Positions 4,662-10,948 of a DNA stretch of 17,066 bases are shown here, one piece after another; position 1 is the stretch's first letter; every line of letters starts with the position of its first letter. The translations under genes were made by a program, and so were the position numbers. Source of the DNA: Clostridia bacterium (lineage in GTDB: Bacteria; Bacillota_A; Clostridia; Christensenellales; Aristaeellaceae); the NCBI GenBank assembly GCA_025997215.1, contig BNUH01000057.1, positions 1 through 17,066 on the forward strand, read 5' to 3'. The notes beneath the pieces were generated by a model. That model ran no database searches and was not told the origin of the DNA. It saw nothing but the letters and a program-made list of their open reading frames with translations.

Positions 4662-5464
4662 CCATAATCTGTTAAGCAGATCGTTAAAGGATTGCATTCG
4701 CATTCGAAGAATCTACTATCCAGGTCATTCTTAAAGTCGGTAAGGAAAGGGTGTTGGTACAATGAATCGTACTTTTCTTCTGTCAGCGGGCTGTCTCCTC
4801 CTTCAAGCACTGTTATTAGTCCTAGTCGTTGCATATTGCGTAGCGCTATGGATACCATTAACGGTGGTATTTCTGGTGCCATGTGTGGCGCAAAGAACTC
4901 TGGAAAAGAGTACGGGATATACATATCGTGAAGGACATGCGATCCGCTGTCACGAAGCAGCTTCACTGGTTTTACTCGGACAATTACGGAGATTGCCACC
5001 GCTGGATAAGGCCTTGAGAGGGCTTTGAAAACGACGCAAGCTGTATTGTCGAACTCTTTTATAGCACTTACAAAAGACGGAAATACTTCGTCCTTTGCGT
5101 CTATATCCATAGCCGCGCCAAGAAGACTTGCGTACATTTCGCGTAGGGCCTCTTTGGACGCAGTGTAACGCATATTCTCAATGAGCGGTACCGCGATTTG
5201 CGGGTCTGGCGTGGTTACATTATCGGCGTTCTTGTTGTGCTTTTCAAAGTATCTTGGGACTGCCTTGGAAACATAGTCAATGATTTGATCAAATCCCCAG
5301 ATCAGTCCATTGAGTGGCGACAGGGCAACTCTAACAACACCAGAAAGAGAAGTGCCGATCTGGGAAGCCGCAGGCTGAAAAAGCGGCTTCCCAATATCGG
5401 TGTATACATGCTCGACTAGGTTCGGAAGTGTATCCGCAAGTTTGGTTGTCAACTCAGTGTCCAT
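4646..5464 (-). CDS. DUF4393 (Abi-alpha family) protein, 272 aa
   Basis: The central segment VPLIENMRYTASKEALREMY then ASLLGAAMD...VFPSFVSAIKEFDNTACVVFKAL matches the DUF4393/Abi-alpha family, whose members are linked by annotation to abortive phage infection. The N-terminal part (LPNLVEHVYTDIGKPLFQPAASQIGTSLSGVVRVALSPL) is amphipathic and glycine-rich, as in other members, and could sit at the membrane. The C-terminus reads as a small alpha/beta domain ending in LTICLTDYGCAFA. The chosen start, ATG 5464, lies two bases after the stop of the zinc-ribbon gene, implying coupled translation; a longer frame would run back into that gene. It sits in the repressor-led leftward operon, a usual place for superinfection-exclusion genes. 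The biochemical mechanism is unknown. Confidence 0.75.
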   Translation of the reverse strand: MDTELTTKLADTLPNLVEHVYTDIGKPLFQPAASQIGTSLSGVVRVALSPLNGLIWGFDQIIDYVSKAVPRYFEKHNKNADNVTTPDPQIAVPLIENMRYTASKEALREMYASLLGAAMDIDAKDEVFPSFVSAIKEFDNTACVVFKALSRPYPAVAISVIVRVKPVKLLRDSGSHVLHDMYIPYSFPEFFAPHMAPEIPPLMVSIALRNMQRLGLITVLEGGDSPLTEEKYDSLYQHPFLTDFKNDLDSRFFECECNPLTICLTDYGCAFA

Positions 5465-5466
5465 AA

Positions 5467-5661
5467 TTACTTCACTTCCCAGCGCCGTCCGCAATCCTGG
5501 CACATAACATCATGCTTACTCTTGGTTGCGCCTGTTACCAATAACGACGTTCCCAAGGTAGCGGCTCCAGCTACCAGCTTTCCGAGAGACAGATGCTTCT
5601 TGTCACCCAACGCAACGATGTTGTGTTTACCGCAGTTCGGGCATGTAAGCTGCTTAGCCAT
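5467..5661 (-). CDS. Two-CxxC zinc-ribbon protein with a hydrophobic middle (64 aa)
   Basis: Start ATG 5661 with AAGGAG eight bases upstream. The protein has CPNCGKHNI near residue 8 and CQDCGRRWEVK at the end, the two knuckles of a zinc ribbon. They are separated by about 40 residues containing a glycine/alanine-rich hydrophobic stretch, LGKLVAGAATLGTSLLVTGA. That spacing suggests a ribbon interrupted by a membrane-associating or oligomerising insert. It is followed two bases later by the DUF4393 gene and preceded by the XRE repressor gene, so the three are probably one transcript. It may act with the DUF4393 protein. I know of no tested function. Confidence 0.65.
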   Translation of the reverse strand: MAKQLTCPNCGKHNIVALGDKKHLSLGKLVAGAATLGTSLLVTGATKSKHDVMCQDCGRRWEVK

Positions 5662-5690
5662 TTGTACATCTCCTTCTTAGAATCTCAATC

Positions 5691-5939
5691 CTAATTGTCT
5701 TGTTGCCGACTATGATTTACCTCTGGGATATCTGTACGCCCCATGAGATAATCAACGGAAATTTCAAGTATTTCGGCCATAGCAAACAGCATTTCAGCCG
5801 AAGCACCACGACTGCCGGTAATCAACTTCGTGACCGTTGAATGGTCGCAATGCAACATATCGGACAGATGCTTTTGCATCATCCCTTTCTCGCGAAGTCT
5901 TTCGAGTACCCGTGTTCCAAAAAGTTCTTTCGAAAACAT
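5691..5939 (-). CDS. XRE-family repressor A (82 aa)
   Basis: A single helix-turn-helix domain fills the protein: LRERLREKGMMQKHLSDMLH style helices with the recognition region CDHSTVTKLITGSRGASAEM, then LFAMAEILEISVDYLMGRTDIP, the standard end of Cro/CI-type XRE domains. There is no peptidase or oligomerisation domain, so it would not be a LexA-type self-cleaving repressor. Start ATG 5939, eight bases after AAGGGG. It is divergent from the Cro-like gene at 6026 across a shared operator region and leads the leftward cargo operon (zinc ribbon, DUF4393). This is the layout of a lysogeny repressor with lysogenic-conversion genes behind it. Confidence 0.85.
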   Translation of the reverse strand: MFSKELFGTRVLERLREKGMMQKHLSDMLHCDHSTVTKLITGSRGASAEMLFAMAEILEISVDYLMGRTDIPEVNHSRQQDN

Positions 5940-5951
5940 TCAAAAAACCCC

Positions 5952-6009
5952 TTGACAAGTGACGCTACGCCACGTATAATAACATCATCAAGTGGCTCGC
6001 TGCCACTTG
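5952..6009. promoter_or_regulatory. Immunity switch A: divergent promoters and two operators
   Basis: The rightward promoter is a perfect consensus, TTGACA (5952-5957), 17 bp, TATAAT (5975-5980). A leftward -35-like TTGATG is at 5986-5991 on the minus strand with a weak -10 near 5962-5968. Operator O2 is a perfect CAAGTGGC-N5-GCCACTTG (5989-6009). A diverged copy O1, CAAGTGAC-N5-GCCACGTA (5956-5976), fills the rightward promoter spacer. Operator centres are 33 bp apart, about three helical turns. Confidence 0.8.
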
Positions 6010-6025
6010 CGGGAAGGAGAAACCA

Positions 6026-6235
6026 ATGCGCCAGAGATTCCGAGCGGCTCGCGAGGCCAGGGGACTTACTCAAGAGCAGCTCGCGACGCTCGTTGGAGTA
6101 AAGCGTACCGCCATCAACAAGATCGAAGCCGGAACCCGCAACCCATCGCTCAAACTGGCGTTGCTGCTGGAGAAAGCGCTGGGGAAGTCGATAGATAAAC
6201 TGATGGAAACCGAACGCGAGCGGGAGACTGCTTGA
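6026..6235 (+). CDS. XRE-family Cro-like regulator A (69 aa)
   Basis: Start ATG 6026, six bases after AAGGAG (6014-6019). The protein MRQRFRAAREARGLTQEQLA, continuing TLVGVKRTAINKIEAGTRNPSLKLALLLEKALGKSIDKLM, is a textbook XRE helix-turn-helix with the QEQLA helix and the recognition helix around VKRTAINKIE, close to the SinR/Xre type. It is the first gene of the rightward operon behind the consensus promoter and operators of switch A, in the Cro position opposite repressor A. It overlaps the possible TTG start of the next frame by four bases, although the downstream ATG at 6262 is preferred for that gene. Confidence 0.85.
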   Translation: MRQRFRAAREARGLTQEQLATLVGVKRTAINKIEAGTRNPSLKLALLLEKALGKSIDKLMETERERETA

Positions 6236-6261
6236 AACACACCGACAAGGAGGCATCAACC

Positions 6262-6471
6262 ATGACCAAGATCACCACCGTCAACCCCACCTATGCATCC
6301 CTGCTGGACGACATGCTCAACCGTTGCATGACACTCTCGCAGGTCGCCGAGATGAGCGGCGTCAGCAACACCCGCCTCCATCTCGCGTTCTTCTGCGGCA
6401 TGTCCCTAACCGACTTCGAGCTTCGCGCTGTCCGCTCGGCTGTCTATCATCCCGAACTGGCGAGCGCGTGA
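6262..6471 (+). CDS. Small helix-turn-helix protein (69 aa)
   Basis: Start ATG 6262, eight bases after AAGGAGG (6247-6253). The sequence TYASLLDDMLNRCMTLSQVA then EMSGVSNTRLHLAFFCGMSLTDFELRAVRSAV contains a helix-turn-helix-like stretch (LSQVAEMSGVSNTRL) resembling small phage DNA-binding proteins that recall a Cro fold. A TTG at 6232 in the same frame overlaps the previous gene's stop and could extend it by ten residues, but its ribosome binding site is poorer. It lies in the rightward early operon, 14 bases before the next gene. Role as a second early regulator is inferred. Confidence 0.65.
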   Translation: MTKITTVNPTYASLLDDMLNRCMTLSQVAEMSGVSNTRLHLAFFCGMSLTDFELRAVRSAVYHPELASA

Positions 6472-6484
6472 AGGAGGAACACTG

Positions 6485-7195
6485 ATGAACACTCAAGCCC
6501 AAACGCTTACTCCGGTTGAAGAAATGCGTCTCATCACGGAGTACGCACAGCCGATCGCAACATATCTGCGCGAACATCGCAATCAGCATTGCATCGTTGT
6601 CATCACCGACAGCAAAGTGCGGCTGGTCGCTGACGAGTTCGGCGTGCCTCTGCTCCCAGGTTCAAGAACATATGAGGCAGCGACTTGTCCGTTCTGCGAC
6701 AAGGGATTCACTATCCGCCGCGAGGGTAGCTACTGCCCGCACTGCGGCAAGAGACTTACATCCAATCCTTACGTACGCTCCGCGTGCGGCGAGGAGAGTG
6801 TTTCGCAAGCAAAAGATCGAACCTCGTTGATAGCACAAAAATCTGCGGTAGACATCGATCAGATTGTCAAGCGTGTCACCAAAGCTGTGCTTGGATCGTC
6901 ACTTGAAGCGGTCGAATCTCAAAGCGCAGCCGCTAACGATTACAAGGCTATTGCTCAAGCTGTTTTTGAAGCCAACTGTGATATATTGAAATTATCACCT
7001 AACAACGCCTCCGTTCAAACAGAGGTAACGCAAGGGAATAAGGACACGCCCCCAAGCATTAACGAACTCGAAACTGAGATCGTACAGATGCTCCTTGAGT
7101 TTATCCGACGTGCGTCGCGGCCAGGTGCGAGTGATGCCGAAACCACCGCTTTACCGGCTATGATAAGCCAATTACGGCGATGGGTCTACGAATGA
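6485..7195 (+). CDS. Phage protein with central zinc ribbon (236 aa), function unknown
   Basis: Starts at ATG 6485 after AGGAGG. A compact zinc ribbon, CPFCDKGFTIRREGSYCPHCGKR, lies at about residues 68-90. It is preceded by an alpha/beta segment (EYAQPIATYLREHRNQHCIVVITDSKVRLV). After it comes a long, mostly helical tail with polar linkers (roughly 100-236) ending in LPAMISQLRRWVYE. The ribbon suggests nucleic-acid or protein binding, and the N-terminal part carries no catalytic motif I recognise. It is co-directional with and close behind the two HTH genes, so probably early. It overlaps the convergent 65-aa gene by ten bases at its 3' end. Confidence 0.65.
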   Translation: MNTQAQTLTPVEEMRLITEYAQPIATYLREHRNQHCIVVITDSKVRLVADEFGVPLLPGSRTYEAATCPFCDKGFTIRREGSYCPHCGKRLTSNPYVRSACGEESVSQAKDRTSLIAQKSAVDIDQIVKRVTKAVLGSSLEAVESQSAAANDYKAIAQAVFEANCDILKLSPNNASVQTEVTQGNKDTPPSINELETEIVQMLLEFIRRASRPGASDAETTALPAMISQLRRWVYE

Positions 7196-7383
7196 TCATC
7201 TGGCTTGTTAACGGCATTGAGTTCAGATAGCACAGCATGGTAGTACGACACAATGTACTTGCCTGCTTGCGTTGGGTCTACAACACCGCTCCCTTTGAGC
7301 TCATGGAGTGCAACCGTAAACTTGCTTCCCATTGCGTCAACGAGTTTCATCGTCAGGTGAAGAGCGATTCCCTGGTTATCCAT
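7186..7383 (-). CDS. Small phage protein in the immunity B operon (65 aa)
   Basis: The product reads MDNQGIALHLTMKLVDAMGS and on through KFTVALHELKGSGVVDPTQAGKYIVSYYHAVLSELN, predicted mostly helical with no recognised domain. ATG 7383 is 11 bases after AAAGGAG (7396-7402), a longer than ideal gap. A longer in-frame start at 7425 overlaps the repressor B gene and has no better site. The ribosome binding site sits at the end of the repressor B gene, so the two are probably co-transcribed, like the cargo behind repressor A. Function unknown. Confidence 0.55.
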   Translation of the reverse strand: MDNQGIALHLTMKLVDAMGSKFTVALHELKGSGVVDPTQAGKYIVSYYHAVLSELNAVNKPDDHS

Positions 7384-7402
7384 AGAACTAGTCACTCCTT
7401 TG

Positions 7403-7633
7403 TTAGCCCCGCCGCTGGCTGTCATCCGACAACCCTACGAGGTAATCAATGGACACCCCAAGCAACAAAGCGAGCCCGTGTGTGACATCGAGGGTCGGAG
7501 TATTCAGGCCAACGCACCAATTGTTGACCGCTTGCTTCACCACACCAAGCTCCTTAGCGACTTGGTTTTGTTGTAAGCCTGCCGCCTCCATGGTCTCCCG
7601 TAAGCGTGCGGAAAAAATTTCTCGCGAGACCAT
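7403..7633 (-). CDS. XRE-family repressor B (76 aa)
   Basis: Start ATG 7633, six bases after AAGGGGG. An upstream in-frame start at 7651 would lie inside the promoter. MVSREIFSARLRETMEAAGL, then QQNQVAKELGVVKQAVNNWCVGLNTPTLDVTHGLALLLGVSIDYLVGL, is one XRE helix-turn-helix domain with the canonical QNQVA helix and the VSIDYLVG ending. There is no C-terminal regulatory domain. Its arrangement towards the Cro-like gene at 7717 copies that of repressor A towards the gene at 6026, including operator spacing. The two repressors share only general fold residues, so they should recognise different operators. Confidence 0.85.
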   Translation of the reverse strand: MVSREIFSARLRETMEAAGLQQNQVAKELGVVKQAVNNWCVGLNTPTLDVTHGLALLLGVSIDYLVGLSDDSQRRG

Positions 7634-7644
7634 GAAATTCCCCC

Positions 7645-7700
7645 TTGACAATCCAGTTTTACTGGACTATACTAAGCTTATCAAGTCCAGAACAACTGGA
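7645..7700. promoter_or_regulatory. Immunity switch B: divergent promoters and two operators
   Basis: Rightward promoter TTGACA (7645-7650), 17 bp, TATACT (7668-7673). Leftward promoter TTGATA (7679-7684) with TAAAAC (7656-7661) on the minus strand, also 17 bp. Operator O1 is a perfect TCCAGT-TTT-ACTGGA (7652-7666) over the rightward spacer and leftward -10. O2 is TCCAGA-ACA-ACTGGA (7686-7700), just upstream of the leftward -35. Centres are 34 bp apart. Confidence 0.8.
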
Positions 7701-7716
7701 CAGAACGGAGGAAGCC

Positions 7717-7935
7717 TTGAAAACCCGCATCCAGCAGACGCGAAACGAGCGTGGACTGACTCAACTACAAGTCGCAGATGCGCTCGGTATCAACAAACAA
7801 ACCGTCTGTGAATGGGAGCGCGGCAGAACCTTCCCACGCGTCACCACCCTTCGCAGACTGGCAACACTCTTCGGCGTCTCAATCGACTACCTGTTGGCGC
7901 AGGAAGGCGGTAAGACCCGAAATCACTCCGCGTAG
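7717..7935 (+). CDS. XRE-family Cro-like regulator B (72 aa)
   Basis: Start is TTG 7717 with GGAGG (7707-7711) five bases upstream. A TTG at 7645 in the same frame is the promoter -35 box itself and cannot be the start. MKTRIQQTRNERGLTQLQVA continues DALGINKQTVCEWERGRTFPRVTTLRRLATLFGVSIDYLLAQ, a complete XRE helix-turn-helix with QLQVADALG and recognition helix NKQTVCEWE. The last dozen residues (EGGKTRNHSA) are a polar tail. It occupies the Cro position of switch B and is followed by a 320-base gap instead of an operon. Confidence 0.85.
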   Translation: MKTRIQQTRNERGLTQLQVADALGINKQTVCEWERGRTFPRVTTLRRLATLFGVSIDYLLAQEGGKTRNHSA

Positions 7936-8256
7936 CACGTCGCTCCATTTACTAACCGACCGCGGCAGGTACGTCCGACCGCACTGCAGCTTGACAATTG
8001 AATCGCGGGGCAGCTTGCGCGACCTCCGTCCCACTTCGCGTGTACCTTGCCGGGTTGGCATCCGGCTGCTAGGGACACCGCGCATCTGACTTGGCAACCA
8101 ATGTCTCTCGATCCGCTGACACGGATCTATTGAATAGCAATATTTACCATTACTATTCAGACGAAAATCATCCCCTGCAGTTCCTCAACCGCAATGGAAA
8201 CTTCTTCCCTATTATAGCAAGTGTTATCCAATATCGCAAGAGCGGGAGGCAAAAAA
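7936..8256 (+). other. Hairpin-rich gap without a gene, possible structured RNA or leader
   Basis: No credible gene on either strand. Helices: GC-AGGTAC (7965-7972) with GTACCT-t-GC (8042-8050) as a long-range closing stem; GCCGG/CCGGC (8049-8053, 8062-8066), which competes with that stem at 8049-8050; GATCCG/CGGATC (8110-8115, 8122-8127); TGAATAG/CTATTCA (8131-8137, 8153-8159). A TTGACA-like box lies near 7992 without a good -10. It could be a long leader of the next XRE gene, an RNA, or an origin-like region. Confidence 0.3.
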
Positions 8257-8595
8257 ATGACGCTAGGCGAAGCGATTCGGGTAGCCAGAGAGCATGGCAC
8301 CCGCAAGATGACAAGAAAGCAACTGGCCGCTGTAATTGACGTTAATGAAAAGTCCATCCAGAACTGGGAAGATGACTGCACGGTGCCCAACGCTAAATAC
8401 ATGGCTCGCATATTGACCGCGCTGCGGATCACATTTGATGTGTTGATGAGTATCATCAGCGACGACTATGCAAGGCAGTATAGGGCGATGGCGACGGATG
8501 CTAACGAACGCCTGAATACAGAGGGTAATAGAGAGGATGAGGTTCAGGTATGGGAAAGCGCGAGATCATTGATATCGCAATCGCAGAGAGCATAG
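8257..8595 (+). CDS. XRE-family regulator C (112 aa)
   Basis: Start ATG 8257, seven bases after GGGAGG. MTLGEAIRVAREHGTRKMTR then KQLAAVIDVNEKSIQNWEDDCTVPNAKYMARILTALRITFDVLM is an XRE domain (KQLAAVIDV, recognition helix NEKSIQNWE). It is followed by a helical extension (ISDDYARQYRAMATDANERL) and a polar tail. It is longer than Cro-like A and B and has no divergent partner. Its stop overlaps the small membrane-protein gene at 8550 by 46 bases in another frame. It probably regulates early or late genes to the right, by position only. Confidence 0.75.
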   Translation: MTLGEAIRVAREHGTRKMTRKQLAAVIDVNEKSIQNWEDDCTVPNAKYMARILTALRITFDVLMSIISDDYARQYRAMATDANERLNTEGNREDEVQVWESARSLISQSQRA

Positions 8596-8714
8596 CCTGT
8601 GCGCTCGCCTTTTCATTGTACAGCGCATCGTTGTCAACCGCTCTCGTGGTTACTGCCATAGGCTGGATTATGATGCGCATTGGATGTAGAACACGAAAGA
8701 ACAAGGAGTTGTGA
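8550..8714 (+). CDS. Small membrane protein (54 aa)
   Basis: Starts ATG 8550, with an AGG seven bases upstream and GAGG further back, inside the end of the XRE C gene. It encodes MGKREIIDIAIAESIACALA then FSLYSASLSTALVVTAIGWIMMRIGCRTRKNKEL. Residues about 7-43 are hydrophobic and can form one long or two short membrane segments, and the basic tail (RTRKNKEL) should stay in the cytoplasm. It directly precedes a second small membrane protein, whose ribosome binding site lies in its last codons. Tight coupling and preserved amphipathic design support it as real. Function unknown; holin-like or exclusion roles are guesses. Confidence 0.5.
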   Translation: MGKREIIDIAIAESIACALAFSLYSASLSTALVVTAIGWIMMRIGCRTRKNKEL

Positions 8715-8716
8715 AT

Positions 8717-8977
8717 ATGCCGAGGAGAAGCCGAATCGCGCTGGTATCGTTAGCGCAGACCCTGGCAACGATGGTAGGCGCGACGCTGCTAAAGTGTTCG
8801 CAGATTGTCTACGTTCTCATCGGGTCAGGAGCGGTTACAGTTGCATGGCTCTTATTCGCCTGGTCGTGTTGGGGGAATGAGTGCAACTGGGCTAAGGCTA
8901 AGGCCGAAACGAAGGCAAAAGTAGCGGCCAAGAGGCGGGCTGACACAACGACAACCGTCAAGACAACTGCTGTATAA
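8717..8977 (+). CDS. Membrane protein with a Lys/Ala-rich tail (86 aa)
   Basis: ATG 8717 lies eight bases after AAGGAG (8703-8708), and a GTG at 8711 would be too close to that site. A basic start (MPRRSRIA) is followed by a hydrophobic region from about residue 8 to 52 (LVSLAQTLATMVGATLL, then IVYVLIGSGAVTVAWLLFAW), enough for two membrane passes. It ends in a charged tail of alternating lysine and alanine plus a TTTTVKTT stretch. With the preceding 54-aa protein it forms a coupled pair of small membrane proteins in the early region. No family recognised. Confidence 0.55.
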   Translation: MPRRSRIALVSLAQTLATMVGATLLKCSQIVYVLIGSGAVTVAWLLFAWSCWGNECNWAKAKAETKAKVAAKRRADTTTTVKTTAV

Positions 8978-9002
8978 CAATACAGACATGGAGGATACGG
9001 TG

Positions 9003-9383
9003 ATGACAAACGTATCAATGTTGAATAACATCAAATATACAATTATGGATTGCATAGACGAAGTGCGAGGTTACTTCCGCGCCATGCGTGCTCACGGCGT
9101 CACACGTGTGATGCTGGGTAATTACAGTGAGATTGATGATGAGATCGAGAACGCCTACACCAACGATCCGTCGGAGAATTACGATTACACATCGGGGTAT
9201 TTGCGTGATGCTTTGAAGTATCTTGAGCGCATCGAAACTCCTGAAGCCGAGCGGTATGCCATTCGCTTACGAGCGCTTATCGCGGATGTTGATGGTGCGA
9301 TGGACGAGTGCGAGCGCACACTTGACATTCATGACAAGGCGATGGAATTCGCTACCTGCTCGACCGAGGAGGAATGGCCATGA
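9003..9383 (+). CDS. Acidic helical phage protein (126 aa), unknown
   Basis: ATG 9003 follows GGAGG by eight bases; an ATG at 8988 overlaps that site and is rejected. The product (MTNVSMLNNIKYTIMDCIDE and onward) is acidic and mostly helical, with a tyrosine/asparagine-rich middle (NDPSENYDYTSGYLRDALKYLERIETPEAERYAIRLRALI) and EEE near the end. No motif gives a function. It overlaps the next gene's start by four bases, so it is part of the early rightward operon. Confidence 0.6.
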   Translation: MTNVSMLNNIKYTIMDCIDEVRGYFRAMRAHGVTRVMLGNYSEIDDEIENAYTNDPSENYDYTSGYLRDALKYLERIETPEAERYAIRLRALIADVDGAMDECERTLDIHDKAMEFATCSTEEEWP

Positions 9384-9619
9384 AAGAGTTCCTGAGCGTC
9401 AAGGACATCATGGGCATCCTTCAAGTCCAGCGCACGAAGGCGCTGGAGATCATGCACCGCTTCATTCAGAACGGTCAAGGCTTTAAGGATGGGCACGTGC
9501 TCCGAGTGCGGCAAGAGATATTCTACGGCTGGCTGGCGCAGCAGGATGGGTACGGGATAAAACGCAAGCCATTGCGTGCGATAGCGGGCGGTAAGGCGGC
9601 TGCTGGTGGTAGGGGATGA
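9380..9619 (+). CDS. Excisionase/MerR-like helix-turn-helix protein (79 aa)
   Basis: ATG 9380 is seven bases after GAGGAGG; an ATG six bases earlier is too close to that site. MKEFLSVKDIMGILQVQRTK, ALEIMHRFIQNGQGFKDGHVLRVRQEIFYGWLAQQDG has the layout of excisionase-type winged HTH proteins: SVKDIMGILQV as the first helix pair, RTKALEIMHRF as recognition helix, GHVLRVRQEIFYGWLAQ as wing and last helix. It could be the directionality factor for the integrase or an early regulator. The C-terminal tail is basic and glycine-rich. Stop overlaps the methyltransferase start (ATGA). Confidence 0.65.
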   Translation: MKEFLSVKDIMGILQVQRTKALEIMHRFIQNGQGFKDGHVLRVRQEIFYGWLAQQDGYGIKRKPLRAIAGGKAAAGGRG

Positions 9620-10596
9620 ACCTTAAGACACTGATAAACGAAGAGTTTCTGAAAGGCTTTTATCCCACGCCGCCGCGACTAGTCGATCGAATGCTATCAA
9701 AGGTTGATTTCCTGTATGTTCAATCCGCGCTCGAACCATCGGCGGGCAAGGGCGATATTGCGGATGCTTTATCCAAACGAATGGCGTACGCAATGAATCG
9801 CCCTTACTCTGACAAAAAGCCGCCGGACTTGGATGCGATCGAGATCGACCAGAACCTGCGCTACATACTGCAGGGTAAAGGGCTGCGCGTTGTCGCCAGT
9901 GATTTTCTGACATTCAGAACGCAAAAACATTATGATCTGATTGTCATGAACCCGCCGTTCGAGCATGGAGTAACTCACCTGTTAAAGGCGTTGGAGTTAC
10001 AGGAAAAAGGCGGTGCGATAATTTGCTTACTGAACGCTGAAACGCTGCGCAACCAGCACACATACAACCGTCAACTCCTAAGCCGAAAACTCACAGCGTA
10101 CAACGCAGAGATCGAGTACATTCAGGACGCGTTCACGCTGGCGGAGCGCAAGACCGATGTCGAAGTTGCCTTGGTGCGGGTAACAGTACCACAGGCAGAG
10201 CGCGAGAGCATTATCATCGAGCGCTTACGCAGCTCTCAACGTCCTAACGCATCCTTCACGGTTGTACTTCATGTTCCAGACCTGCAAGGCGGATTCAAGA
10301 GCTCGGCATGGACAGATGAGTACGATTACTGCACCGAGAAAGCGCGGATCAAAGACAAGAGTACGGGGCCATTCCCGTATCGGCGCGAGATTACCGAGGC
10401 GAAGGCTTTCCTAAAAGGCATATGCGAGATACTGGGCTTGCAGTATGCCTATACACTGGAAGAGATTAGCAAGCCGTTCGTAGTCGCGCGCGTCATACCT
10501 GACCTCGATAACCTGCAGATGCAAAGGCAGGTCGACCAGTGCTGCTTATCCGATATGGGCGCAATGATCGAGAAGCTAGCCAGAAGCGCGATGTAA
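9616..10596 (+). CDS. Phage DNA adenine-N6 methyltransferase-like protein (326 aa)
   Basis: Class I S-adenosylmethionine-dependent methyltransferase. FYPTPPRLVDRML (15-27) is the usual lead-in; LEPSAGKGDIAD (39-50) is motif I for cofactor binding; IEIDQNLRYIL (75-85) holds the acidic residue of motif II; DFLTF (96-100) is motif III; DLIVMNPPF (107-115) is motif IV, NPPF, characteristic of amino-methylating DNA enzymes. A C-terminal part of about 150 residues (from 180) has no known motif and may choose the target. ATG overlaps the previous stop by four bases. Phage copies often protect phage DNA from host restriction. No matching restriction gene is visible. Confidence 0.85.
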   Translation: MNLKTLINEEFLKGFYPTPPRLVDRMLSKVDFLYVQSALEPSAGKGDIADALSKRMAYAMNRPYSDKKPPDLDAIEIDQNLRYILQGKGLRVVASDFLTFRTQKHYDLIVMNPPFEHGVTHLLKALELQEKGGAIICLLNAETLRNQHTYNRQLLSRKLTAYNAEIEYIQDAFTLAERKTDVEVALVRVTVPQAERESIIIERLRSSQRPNASFTVVLHVPDLQGGFKSSAWTDEYDYCTEKARIKDKSTGPFPYRREITEAKAFLKGICEILGLQYAYTLEEISKPFVVARVIPDLDNLQMQRQVDQCCLSDMGAMIEKLARSAM

Positions 10597-10636
10597 GCTT
10601 GGTTTCCGCAAGACTACATAAATCGGAGGAAAGACT

Positions 10637-10948
10637 ATGAGTACAATCGTATTGGGTAAACCGCCCGTCAAAAAGCACGGAAAGATATCTATCTACGATC
10701 TAGGCTGGGATGATATCGATACGCTGGAAGAAGTCAAGTCTGCATTTGAGGTTGCGCTGGATTTAGCGGATAAGTGGAATCTGGAAGTGTCGCGCGATGA
10801 ACTGTCCGATCTTGAGGAGCACATCGAGCGCGTGGGCGAGGCTGATTACGCTTCCCTTCGCGGCGTTGAGGATGAGGTGAATCGGGCGGACGGCCTTCCG
10901 GTGCGCGGGCATTACTGGATGCTGATGGAGGACTGGCGCGATGAATAA
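10637..10948 (+). CDS. Acidic phage protein (103 aa), unknown
   Basis: ATG 10637 with GGAGG (10625-10629) seven bases upstream. The sequence (MSTIVLGKPPVKKHGKISIY, then DLGWDDIDTLEEVKSAFEVALDLADKWNLEVSRDELSDLEEHIERVG) is strongly acidic, with two predicted helices and a final WMLMEDWRDE. No family recognised. It overlaps the start of the YqaJ gene by eight bases, which ties it to the recombination genes. Confidence 0.6.
   Translation: MSTIVLGKPPVKKHGKISIYDLGWDDIDTLEEVKSAFEVALDLADKWNLEVSRDELSDLEEHIERVGEADYASLRGVEDEVNRADGLPVRGHYWMLMEDWRDE

Noticed and set aside
5879..6259. 126-codon minus-strand frame opposite the Cro-like gene A
   Set aside because: It runs over the divergent promoter and the well-supported plus-strand XRE gene; a shadow.
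7645..7716. TTG start at 7645 for Cro-like gene B
   Set aside because: That TTG is the first three bases of the -35 box, so the transcript cannot include it. TTG 7717 has GGAGG.
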